From: Candidatus Yanofskybacteria bacterium RIFCSPLOWO2_01_FULL_39_28
GTDB lineage: Bacteria > Patescibacteriota > Minisyncoccia > 2-02-FULL-40-12 > GWA2-44-9
Direction: 5' to 3'
Assembly: GCA_001794635.1 (NCBI GenBank)
Contig: MGKE01000015.1
Coordinates: 1-44,336 of the forward strand
Length of the DNA: 44,336 bases
Part shown: positions 35,898 through 44,336 of the stretch, one piece after another
Position numbering within the stretch: position 1 is the first letter of the stretch
Layout of the letters: the number at the start of each line of letters is the position of its first letter
Notes under the pieces: generated by a model
What the model was told of the DNA's origin: nothing
What the model saw: the letters and a program-made list of their open reading frames with translations, nothing else
Database searches by the model: none
Position numbers and translations under genes: made by a program

Positions 35898-37040
35898 TTA
35901 GATCTTCCAATCCTTGCCCTTCTTGCCACTTTTCTTGCCTTCGGCTAAAGGCCGAGTTTTTTCTTTCTTTGAAACACTTGTTCCGATCGGCCAAATATCG
36001 TCACGGCCCTTGAATCGAGCGCCAGCCAAAGGAATCTTGTTGAAATTCGGATAGCTTGCCTGAAGACCGATTGGAATACCCGAAACCGCTTCAACGATCC
36101 GGGAAGACTTGCCACGATCTGACTTTGATCCGCCTAAGAACTCAACGGCATTCTGTAGATCCAGAACGCCTTCGGTAAGACCAATAATGACCGCTTGGAC
36201 TTCGGCAAGATCTTCGGTCCGAGGCAGTTTTACAACATGATCTTTTCCAAAAAGCTTGGCCCACCAATCAGTAGCATACGGATTATCATAAACCTGGAGA
36301 TAAAAAGGGTACCAATTTTTGACTAACTCACCAGCAATTTCTGAGGTTGAAGGAAGTACTTTTGTAGGATTTGAACCAAATGCCCTCTCTAACACATCGC
36401 TTCCAAAAACCTGTTCAAGAACCCTGGCATCTAATTTATCACGGCCCCTCTCATCACCAACCACAAAATAATATCCTTTTAAACCATAATCATTAATACT
36501 TAATTTGGTAAGATATACGGCCATAAAAAGTCCGAGCTGATAATCTTCAGTTGCATCTCCTCCACTTCTGTTTGGAACTAAAAGGCCCATCTGGCGTTCA
36601 ACCTCATTATCAGGTTCAAACATAGTTCGCAAATAAGGATACTGATCAACTCTATCCTGGACAATACCGGTTGCGATTTGGGTATGGTATCTTTTCAGAA
36701 CCGCGTTTTCGCCTTGAATCAAAAGATTCTGGACCTTAGGTAAAGCTTTGAACGCAAGATCAACGTTACCGCCCATTGATCCGGTTGTATCCAAATCTGA
36801 CTGAACAGGAATAGCCACTCCAAACGGCGCCACAAACTCATCGCCTTCAGGAACCAAAAGAGTATTTGAACCCCTTTTGTTTTGATCGGTGTATTTGCTC
36901 GGATCAACTAAAGGATCAAGAGCTTCACCCTGGCGAGCTCTTTCTTCACCTTTAAAAGTAGCCCTGCCAGCTCCTTTTTCTTCTGCCTCGCTTACCCTTG
37001 ACCTGTAAGTTGCATCAGACCACGAACCCTTGCTTCTCAT
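35898..37040 (-). CDS. vWA-like protein 1
   Basis: MIDAS-like DLDTTGSMGGNVDLAFKALP; C-terminal KKGKDWKI. Confidence 0.7.
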   Translation of the reverse strand: MRSKGSWSDATYRSRVSEAEEKGAGRATFKGEERARQGEALDPLVDPSKYTDQNKRGSNTLLVPEGDEFVAPFGVAIPVQSDLDTTGSMGGNVDLAFKALPKVQNLLIQGENAVLKRYHTQIATGIVQDRVDQYPYLRTMFEPDNEVERQMGLLVPNRSGGDATEDYQLGLFMAVYLTKLSINDYGLKGYYFVVGDERGRDKLDARVLEQVFGSDVLERAFGSNPTKVLPSTSEIAGELVKNWYPFYLQVYDNPYATDWWAKLFGKDHVVKLPRTEDLAEVQAVIIGLTEGVLDLQNAVEFLGGSKSDRGKSSRIVEAVSGIPIGLQASYPNFNKIPLAGARFKGRDDIWPIGTSVSKKEKTRPLAEGKKSGKKGKDWKI

Positions 37041-37090
37041 CTTCTCTCTCCTTTGTCCTCCGAAGCTTTGTGCGTAGGAGGATTTGTTGT

Positions 37091-37141
37091 CAAAAAACGT
37101 GATTGGAGGTGGTCAACCTTGATGCCTCCTCAATCGGCATC
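37091..37141 (-). promoter_or_regulatory. Candidate leader attenuator with mutually exclusive hairpins
   Basis: GATGCC/GGCATC (37121-37141) versus GATTGAGGAGG/CCTCCAATC (37101-37135) followed by T6. Confidence 0.5.
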
Positions 37142-37202
37142 AATATATTAGAACGGTTGCCTATATTTGTCAACCGTAGTTTTGGCCGACCAACTCCATT
37201 AC

Positions 37203-37223
37203 TTAGTGTATTAAAAACACTAA
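37203..37223. promoter_or_regulatory. 21-bp perfect-arm palindrome TTAGTGTATTAAAAACACTAA within a minus-strand promoter
   Basis: Same arms and N7 spacing as 28684-28704; promoter TTGACA-N17-TACACT spans 37205-37233. Confidence 0.65.
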
Positions 37224-37280
37224 ATAGTGTCAACAGAACATAAAATAAATCCGGATAAAAATTATCCGGATCAAACTTGC

Positions 37281-38189
37281 TCAAAGACTGTTATTCCACT
37301 CTTTCCAGAATTTAATAGCGGCTGGAAAATGTTCTCTTGAAATACCGTCTGAGAACATAAAATCTTTATACCCAAGTGATAACATATATTCAAGGTCGGA
37401 AACATCCGCCATTGACACGCTTCCACTCTCAAGACCGATCAAAAGACGAGAAGCACAAATAGCATTGGGGTCCTTGTTAACAATCATATTCAAAGATTTG
37501 ATCATATTTAAAATTCCTATCTGAATCATTAAGTCATCACGAGCAGCCATAAGACGATATCCTTTTAATAAGGAGGCATCGTTTTGAAATACAAAATCCA
37601 AACCTGCTTGAGACTCAATTTTGAGACAAATAGTGCTTTTAGAACAATGTTTTCCCAAAGCATCCTCCAACTCCAGAATATTATTCCAGCCCTCAACAAA
37701 AGAAAGCATGAAATTAAAAACTCCATTCTGGACTGCAACATCAATATATTCATGGTCCAGCGGAAGAAGTCCGCCTTCAACCTCAAGTTTTTCAGAAAGT
37801 ATATTGACTGATTGGCCTCGACCTACTGGTGCCTTGGGTAATGGGTCAACGTATAACTTATTGCCGTCAACCACTTTTTTTAATTCACAACAGTCGTCAC
37901 CCCGGAAACAAACTTTAGCCGGCAACTTAACCTTAACCCGGTGGTTAAGCACTATCGGACCATAGGGTAGATTCGCCCACTCAATAACTCTAAGTTGCCT
38001 TCCTTTAAGATCAATCCAAACTGGTTTATTTAATGGCCGCGCTAGATTCTGTATCCTCTGTATAACCTCTCTCGGTGAATAAGCCGAACTCATTCCGGTA
38101 TTGTAACGAACTGCCCCCACACTGGGATGAGTAATAATTTCCTTAAGTAAATCTTCCTGATGGACTGGCGGAAGACTGACGATAAGCAT
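37281..38189 (-). CDS. Pyruvate-kinase-like TIM-barrel protein, short
   Basis: KPVWIDLKGRQLRV; YIDVAVQNGVFNFMLSFVEGWNNILELEDAL; ICLKIESQAGLDFV; LMAARDDLMIQIG. Confidence 0.75.
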   Translation of the reverse strand: MLIVSLPPVHQEDLLKEIITHPSVGAVRYNTGMSSAYSPREVIQRIQNLARPLNKPVWIDLKGRQLRVIEWANLPYGPIVLNHRVKVKLPAKVCFRGDDCCELKKVVDGNKLYVDPLPKAPVGRGQSVNILSEKLEVEGGLLPLDHEYIDVAVQNGVFNFMLSFVEGWNNILELEDALGKHCSKSTICLKIESQAGLDFVFQNDASLLKGYRLMAARDDLMIQIGILNMIKSLNMIVNKDPNAICASRLLIGLESGSVSMADVSDLEYMLSLGYKDFMFSDGISREHFPAAIKFWKEWNNSL

Positions 38190-38291
38190 AAATCACTCCC
38201 AAGTTTTCAGTGAACTTTTGACCAATAAATTACCATGGTTATTTAAATTGGTCAATTAAAATCCGCTAGAATTACTCGCGGTTGTTTGATG

Positions 38292-39329
38292 CTAGATCTT
38301 CCAGCTCCTATCGCCTTTCTTGCTCGCTTTTTCTTTCTTACTTGAAACAGAAGTTGATTTATTCTTTTTTGTGACAGTAACGGTTGAGCGAACCGATTTA
38401 ACTGGTTTGAAATCTTTCAGTGGCTGTAAAGCTTCGTCTACTTGTTTGATACGTTTATCAGATTGGGGTTCATATTTTATCCCTTCGCCAAGATCAAGCG
38501 GTCTAGTACGCATATCTTCTAGATACTGTTTGAGTGTTCGCGTACCGGATACAATAGCATATACTCCAAGCGTAATATCACCAATAGCTAAATCATCAGG
38601 AAGATGAATAACTCGTTCTTGGCCAAGAACTCCTTCCCATTGATCCACAATTTTTCTTTCCGTCCATCCCTCGCTTCCGATACCAGCGTATCTACGATGA
38701 ATGAGAAAAACATTTTCCTTGAATTTCTCCACAAGATCATCAAAAACTTTTTTAGCAGTAGTATCGCCATGTTCGCCACCAAAATGTTCACGCAAATCGT
38801 CAGCATAAAGATTCTCAACAAAAGCTTCGTCAGCCGTAATAAGATAGATAGGATTCTCTACCTTAGGCATGTCACAAATATAAGCATAGTAATATGCTGT
38901 CATAGCATAAGATTCGCTACCCTGACCTCCACCATTACCTTCGAAATGTATTTTCTTAAACCATTTATCCAAATTTCTCAGAGCAGAAAAATCCGCCATC
39001 TGTAAAGGCGAGCGATCTGAACGAATATCGCCAGTAGCAGCAATACTCATCTGCGGGTCAGGTAAATATTTACGAGCTACGATTTGACCGACAATTCCTG
39101 GCCACTTATCATAGATAATCTTCGGCAGATTACCAAGTGAACCAGTAACATCGGGATTATATACCAAGGGATTCTTAGCCATACAAATAACTCTACGATT
39201 TTTCGGTAACAATGCCGGATCCATACTGCTTTGCCTTAATTCTCTTTCAGTAGTAGTCGTATAACCCGCAGAAGTTCTGAATGATTTATCCGTTACATCG
39301 CGATCATAATAGCTTCCGCCGCCACCCAT
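38292..39329 (-). CDS. vWA-like protein 2
   Basis: NPDVTGSLGNLPKIIYDKWP; C-terminal KKGDRSWKI. Confidence 0.7.
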   Translation of the reverse strand: MGGGGSYYDRDVTDKSFRTSAGYTTTTERELRQSSMDPALLPKNRRVICMAKNPLVYNPDVTGSLGNLPKIIYDKWPGIVGQIVARKYLPDPQMSIAATGDIRSDRSPLQMADFSALRNLDKWFKKIHFEGNGGGQGSESYAMTAYYYAYICDMPKVENPIYLITADEAFVENLYADDLREHFGGEHGDTTAKKVFDDLVEKFKENVFLIHRRYAGIGSEGWTERKIVDQWEGVLGQERVIHLPDDLAIGDITLGVYAIVSGTRTLKQYLEDMRTRPLDLGEGIKYEPQSDKRIKQVDEALQPLKDFKPVKSVRSTVTVTKKNKSTSVSSKKEKASKKGDRSWKI

Positions 39330-39396
39330 GGCTTGACCTCCTTCTCAAGGAACACGTTTGTAAAATAATACAATAAACTAATTTTGTCAAAGCAAA

Positions 39397-39422
39397 TTAA
39401 AACCGGCACAGTGTGCCGGTTA
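39397..39422 (-). terminator. Rho-independent terminator
   Basis: AACCGGCACACTGTGCCGGTTTT on minus strand. Confidence 0.85.
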
Positions 39423-41399
39423 ATTCATGATTTTACGAACTTCAATCGGTAAATCAACTTCTAGATCTAGTTTGACAATGTTACGGGCTTCAATCTGGTC
39501 AATAAGCTCAAGACAGCCTGGAACTATATTTCTCTTCCTAATCTGCTGAATAATCTCTTTTGAATTAGGTGGCAGGAGCCGGCGTGAAGATGATTCGGAA
39601 ATTGCCAACAAAGTCATCAGGTCAATTTCTGCCTGGCTGGCCGAAGGAATAAAGTCCGCAATCGCTTCTTGTAAAGAAGCATCGTCTACTTCTTTTTTAC
39701 TGCTCAAAGCTGAAAACTTAAAGGCGTCTAGAACTATTTTGCGAATATCGGCGCCGGAAATTCCATCGGTCAATTTAGCATAAGGCCGGAAGTCCTTTAT
39801 GGAAGTCTTGATCTTATATTTCTTAAACATAACGACAAAAATTGGATCACGCTCTTCAACCGAAGGCATCAAAAGAGCAATCCTGTCGTCAGATCGGCCC
39901 GATCGTTTCATAGCCGCATCCATTCTGTCGGGACGGTTTGTGCAGTTAATAACAATAACCTTGCCCTGAATTTTTGGATCGGATAAAAACTTCATCCAGG
40001 ACTGCATGATTCTTTCGGAAACACCCGAGTCGCCTTTTGGAGCGTCCCGGTTTGCTTCACCAAGGTCAGCTTCATCGTTCATTACAACGACTGGAGCCAA
40101 GGCCCATAAGCCCTGAATCTGTCTTTCAGTTCTTTCTTCCGATTGTCCAACCCACATGGAACGGGCATTTTTCATTTTGACAAAGTTATAACCCGCTCCC
40201 TTGGCAAGAGCTTCAACAAGAGCCGTTTTTCCTGTTCCAGGCGGCCCCATAAGTGTTATCCCCTGGGGAACTGATCTGATTTCACCTTTCTTAATTGCAC
40301 TCAACACTTCCCGAAAATACATTTTTGGTTTTTCCAAACCGCCAATGTCTTCAAGTCCCCAGTCTGGATCTATAATTTCCATAACATCACCATATTCGCT
40401 GTTAAGAATCTCTGCCTTTTTTGCTTTAACAAAAAATAGATCAACCATCTGTTCTTTTTGACGGCTAAGACGAAATATCTCCAAAATCTGCCTCAAGCTC
40501 ATACCCTGGGTTGCGTTAACAAATACATCTATATCAAAATCATCTGGCACTGGAAAAATTGAAGGAAAGTCCTTTAATTGCTCGGTTAAGTTAGAGATTT
40601 CTTCTTCAATTTCTGCTTTTTCACGTTTAGTACGTTTGAGTTTTTTGACCAATATCTTTATCTGATTTTCAATTTCCTGAAATTGAGAACTTCCTTTAGT
40701 AAGTCTTTCAAGATATCTCTTACACTCTTCCGGAGTTGGTTTGGGAATAAAAACCGTAGAAATCCTGCTTGAAGATTGACGCAACTCTCCAGAAATCTTG
40801 GAAGCAAGGTCTGTAAAAAGCAGAACTATGTTTCGCCTTTTTTTCATTCCACTGTCTTGAGCCCAATTTCTAAATCTCTCTATGTGAGTCCGCTCATTTG
40901 GAGTAAGTGATGGCCCGTTTGATTCAGAGGCAACAAAGTGGGCTGATTCAACAATAACAGCAACGTTCTCCATTTTCTTTAAAACTTTCTCAATTAAGGG
41001 CAGGCACAATTCTGGTTCTCGTGGAGTCGGCCGCTTAGCGGCTAGACCGGCTTTAGCAGCTGCCACCGGATCGCTTCCATCAGCAGAACCATCTTCTTTT
41101 TCCAACTCTGCTATTTTTCTGAAAGTATTTTCCATTTCCGGCTTAAGAAATCTCGGACCGGAAGCAATGTTGTAGAATATAACCATCTCTCTTTCATCAA
41201 AAACTCGAGACAAGAATTCATTCAACGGCACGTAAGGCCATTGGATTTCTGAGTCGGCGTAGGGATTAGGAACAAGACAGGTTATATCACCATGCAAAAT
41301 AAACACAGATGAAATCCCAGCCTTAAAACGGCTAGCTATGCCTTCTGTAAACCACTCCGGTATTACCGGTCCGACAACTGACTCTTTGGCTACCATCAT
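39420..41399 (-). CDS. AAA+ ATPase with long N-terminal region (Ycf46-like architecture)
   Basis: Walker A GPPGTGKTALVEALAK, Walker B VVVMNDEAD, sensor/Arg region NCTNRPDRMDAAMKRSGRSDDRI. Confidence 0.85.
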   Translation of the reverse strand: MMVAKESVVGPVIPEWFTEGIASRFKAGISSVFILHGDITCLVPNPYADSEIQWPYVPLNEFLSRVFDEREMVIFYNIASGPRFLKPEMENTFRKIAELEKEDGSADGSDPVAAAKAGLAAKRPTPREPELCLPLIEKVLKKMENVAVIVESAHFVASESNGPSLTPNERTHIERFRNWAQDSGMKKRRNIVLLFTDLASKISGELRQSSSRISTVFIPKPTPEECKRYLERLTKGSSQFQEIENQIKILVKKLKRTKREKAEIEEEISNLTEQLKDFPSIFPVPDDFDIDVFVNATQGMSLRQILEIFRLSRQKEQMVDLFFVKAKKAEILNSEYGDVMEIIDPDWGLEDIGGLEKPKMYFREVLSAIKKGEIRSVPQGITLMGPPGTGKTALVEALAKGAGYNFVKMKNARSMWVGQSEERTERQIQGLWALAPVVVMNDEADLGEANRDAPKGDSGVSERIMQSWMKFLSDPKIQGKVIVINCTNRPDRMDAAMKRSGRSDDRIALLMPSVEERDPIFVVMFKKYKIKTSIKDFRPYAKLTDGISGADIRKIVLDAFKFSALSSKKEVDDASLQEAIADFIPSASQAEIDLMTLLAISESSSRRLLPPNSKEIIQQIRKRNIVPGCLELIDQIEARNIVKLDLEVDLPIEVRKIMN

Positions 41400-41408
41400 T
41401 ATCTCCTA

Positions 41409-42095
41409 TCAGTGCTTGTGATTGTGGCTATGACCATGATGATGGTGATGATCGTGGGTATGGCGGTTTTCGCCAGGAAACGGATCGCCTTCAGATGTGG
41501 TTGATTCTCTGATAACAATTTTTACGCCCAGCTTTTGAGCAAGAGATAGAAACTTAGCTGTTTCTACTTCTAAAGCTTTGCGGGACTTAAAATGTTCAAA
41601 AACAACAGTCGCGTCCCCGTCTTTCTTTGTAATTTTTATATAATCGCAAGGATGAGACTTGCCTTCTTCTTCGGCTTCAAGAATAAACTCGTCACCGTTT
41701 TGAGTAATCTTGACTTCGTAATCAAGCAGTTCGGCCACAATACCAAGAATTTCAAACTGCCAGCGTTCAGAAACACGAGAAAAAGTTTCAGACAAATTTT
41801 TCTTTTCCTTGGCATCCACATAACTGCCTTTTGCTTCAAGCTCCCCTTTATCATTGACTGATAATTCAATTCCCTTAATTGACAACTTAGATAAAGCCCT
41901 CTTGAGAGCTTCTTTGAGAAGCGGCTCCGTGTTAAGTTCTGTTAACCACTCTGAAAATTCCTCATCTTCACTGCCAAGCTTAGCTAAAAGATCAGCATCA
42001 ATCTTGGGAGCATCGGCTTTGGCTTTAAATGTTTGGGGCTGAGGCGCAGGAATTTGAACCCTGGCAATGCTTTTATACCCGATATTGCATGGCAT
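41409..42095 (-). CDS. AAA+ partner protein with natural His-rich tail
   Basis: MPCNIGYKSIARVQIP start with AAGGGGGAAGTC SD; tail HTHDHHHHHGHSHNHKH; middle region loosely resembles DUF1257/Ycf35. Confidence 0.65.
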   Translation of the reverse strand: MPCNIGYKSIARVQIPAPQPQTFKAKADAPKIDADLLAKLGSEDEEFSEWLTELNTEPLLKEALKRALSKLSIKGIELSVNDKGELEAKGSYVDAKEKKNLSETFSRVSERWQFEILGIVAELLDYEVKITQNGDEFILEAEEEGKSHPCDYIKITKKDGDATVVFEHFKSRKALEVETAKFLSLAQKLGVKIVIRESTTSEGDPFPGENRHTHDHHHHHGHSHNHKH

Positions 42096-42223
42096 GACTT
42101 CCCCCTTCTTTGGTTTGTTAAAAATACTGGCTATTTGATACCATAAATATAATATATTGTCTACTTGACACAATAATATATAATCTATACACTAATTGTA
42201 GCATTATTGTAAAAAAAGGGGGG

Positions 42224-42460
42224 GTGATGATACACACTGAATTGATTACTATTACCTTAACCGAAGGAAATACGAATGATGAAAACTTGACGCTAATCTT
42301 TAACGAAAAGATTGAAGAAGGAGTTCATAGATTTGGGGAATATAAAGGATCCCTGCTATTGTCTGATTACACTAACCTAGCTGGCAGCAGATTTGTTAAA
42401 TTTTTTGCCACCTTTGCCATTAAAGACATGCCGGGATTTAGTCCCAGCAAGAAAGGATAG
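42224..42460 (+). CDS. Hypothetical protein preceding pncA
   Basis: 78-aa ORF, AAGGGGGGG SD, four nt before pncA start. Confidence 0.6.
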   Translation: MMIHTELITITLTEGNTNDENLTLIFNEKIEEGVHRFGEYKGSLLLSDYTNLAGSRFVKFFATFAIKDMPGFSPSKKG

Positions 42461-42464
42461 TCCA

Positions 42465-43052
42465 TTGAGAAAAGCGTTGCTGATTGTTGATGTCCAGAAT
42501 GACTTTTGTCCGGGCGGGGCATTAGCCGTTCCAAATGGTGATCAGGTTATTGAACCGTTAAATAAGATGATGGGACATGCGAATAATAAGAATGGGCGTA
42601 TTCTTGCGTCAAGAGATTGGCATTCAAGAAACAATAAAAAACATTTTAGCAAGTGGCCTCCGCATTGTATCCAAAATACACCCGGTGCTGAATTCCATCC
42701 TCTCCTGCAATTGCCGACTAGAGCATTTACGATTTCAAAGGGGTACACGAATGAAGATGATGGATATTCATTGTTTGAAGGAGTATATATTAGAAAAGAC
42801 GATTGGCCGTTATCCGCAGGATCATTACTCTATGGATTTAACGAAATCTGCGTTGGCGGGCTAGCAACTGATTATTGCGTAAAAGCTACCTGTTTAGACG
42901 CTGTAAAACTTGGTTATAAGGTTTATCTTCTAACTGATGCTTGCCGAGCGGTTAACCTTAAACCAACGGATGAAGCCGATGCTCTTGAAGAAATGCGTCA
43001 AGCCGGAATAATTTTCACTACTACCGACCAAGTCATTAGCGAGAGCCGATAG
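42465..43052 (+). CDS. pncA: Nicotinamidase/isochorismatase family
   Basis: LLIVDVQNDFCPGGALAVPNGDQVI; VGGLATDYCVKATCLDA; TTG start after AAAGGA. Confidence 0.92.
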   Translation: MRKALLIVDVQNDFCPGGALAVPNGDQVIEPLNKMMGHANNKNGRILASRDWHSRNNKKHFSKWPPHCIQNTPGAEFHPLLQLPTRAFTISKGYTNEDDGYSLFEGVYIRKDDWPLSAGSLLYGFNEICVGGLATDYCVKATCLDAVKLGYKVYLLTDACRAVNLKPTDEADALEEMRQAGIIFTTTDQVISESR

Positions 43053-43131
43053 ATATCGGCTCTTTTTTATTTGACATATTAAACTTTTATGATATCATAT
43101 AGCAGGTTTTCCTTAACAATCGGGAGGTTAA

Positions 43132-44175
43132 ATGAGACCAGTCCGAGTGGCAATCAACGGCTTCGGCCGGATTGGTAGAACATTATTAAGACAACTTTTG
43201 CATCCTGGTAACAACATATTTAAAGTTGTGGCTGTAAACGATCTTCAACCAGTTGAAACACTTTTGTATTTATTCCAATATGACTCCGTTCATGGTAGTT
43301 TACCCTCAACCATTGGCATAACTCAAGAAGCTGATTACTTTTTTGCGGGCAATCAAAAAATTAAAACTTTTTCTGAAAGATCACCGGAAAAATTGCCTTG
43401 GCGGAACCTTGATGTAGATATTGTAATAGATGGAATATTTCCCACCTATCCCCTATTGGCAAAACATCTTGAAGCTGGAGCAAAACGAGTTGTTCTGACA
43501 GCACCGGCAAAGGATAAGGAAGTTTTTACTTTTACTCCAGGAGTAAATGAGAAAAATTTAACCAAGAATCATCTAATCACATCCAACGCTTCATGCACAA
43601 CCAATGCGGCAGTTCCTATTATTAAATCAGTTCTGTTGCCACTAGGAATCAGACGGCTTCAGATTGGGACAATCCATGCTTATACAGCCAGTCAAACTCT
43701 GGTGGATTCACCGGTTGGCAAAAAAGACCTGCGAGGCAGCCGAGCGGCAGCAGAAAATATAATTCCCTCAACTACTGGCGCCAGCCAGGCCATTCCCCTG
43801 CTCTTCCCAGAACTTAAAGGTAAGGTTGACGGTTACTCAATTAGAGTTCCTGTTCCAAACGGATCCCTTGTCGTTTTAACAACTGAAGTTGAACAAAATG
43901 TATCGTGTATAGCAGAGCTTAACTCGGCAATTATAAAAGCTGCCCGTCTGGATGATTGGCGATTCAGAAAAATCCTCGGAACAACAAATGAACCTGTCGT
44001 TTCAAGAGATATAATTGGCAATGATTACGGAAGTTTTGTTGACCTAGGCATGACTTCGGTAATTGATGGGTACATGCTAACTATTGGGGCCTGGTATGAC
44101 AACGAGTGGGGTTATTGCTCCATGTTAAAGCATCATTTATTCAAAGTCGCCCGAACCGCCGGATTTATTTCGTAA
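43132..44175 (+). CDS. gap: Glyceraldehyde-3-phosphate dehydrogenase
   Basis: VRVAINGFGRIGRTLLRQLL; ITSNASCTTNAAVPIIK; WYDNEWGYC. Confidence 0.96.
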   Translation: MRPVRVAINGFGRIGRTLLRQLLHPGNNIFKVVAVNDLQPVETLLYLFQYDSVHGSLPSTIGITQEADYFFAGNQKIKTFSERSPEKLPWRNLDVDIVIDGIFPTYPLLAKHLEAGAKRVVLTAPAKDKEVFTFTPGVNEKNLTKNHLITSNASCTTNAAVPIIKSVLLPLGIRRLQIGTIHAYTASQTLVDSPVGKKDLRGSRAAAENIIPSTTGASQAIPLLFPELKGKVDGYSIRVPVPNGSLVVLTTEVEQNVSCIAELNSAIIKAARLDDWRFRKILGTTNEPVVSRDIIGNDYGSFVDLGMTSVIDGYMLTIGAWYDNEWGYCSMLKHHLFKVARTAGFIS

Positions 44176-44336
44176 TTTCAAATCAAAAAGAGCCATAACG
44201 GCTCTTTGTTTTTTATTAAGCGCAACTCTCCGCCTCAATATCAAAGTGACCTGGACCCCAAATTTCAGACACTTGGTCGAAGTTGATATAATGTAAAAAT
44301 GAATAAATTAAATAACCAAGTGCTTATGGGAAAAAG

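Noticed and set aside
42148-42180. Third NrtR-type operator upstream of pncA
   Set aside because: Only one ACACTAA half-site is present; the opposite arm does not match TTAGTGT
1-44336. tRNA or rRNA genes
   Set aside because: No cloverleaf or rRNA-like segment recognised by eye; tRNAscan-SE/barrnap would be decisive

Overview
The window looks like a Patescibacteria/CPR-type (Parcubacteria-like) chromosome segment. Nothing was searched; all assignments come from reading the sequence and the ORF translations. The left third holds a core translation/transcription operon on the minus strand (infA-rpmJ-rpsM-rpsK-rpsD-rpoA-rplQ-rplM-rpsI), followed by mreB, dus, a DNA polymerase III delta'-like gene, murG and an MGMT-family gene. 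The middle (about 14.6-21.9 kb) is an accessory zone with consensus TTGACA-N17-TATAAT promoters, GC-rich structured transcripts, tiny ORFs and a three-copy cassette-like spacer repeat. The right third is an NAD-metabolism neighbourhood (nadK, NrtR-like regulator, GNAT, nadE, nadM-like, pncA, and gap). It surrounds a minus-strand cluster of a divergent PurA-like protein, two vWA-like proteins, a pyruvate-kinase-like protein, a large AAA+ ATPase and a His-tailed partner. Best candidates for new biology: (1) the PurA/vWA/PK-like/vWA/AAA+ cluster, whose two vWA proteins share a C-terminal WKI tail; (2) a 21-bp palindrome TTAGTGT-N7-ACACTAA found both at the NrtR-like promoter and at the promoter of the vWA cluster, linking that cluster to NAD control; (3) several unidentified structured ncRNA candidates and tiny transcription units.
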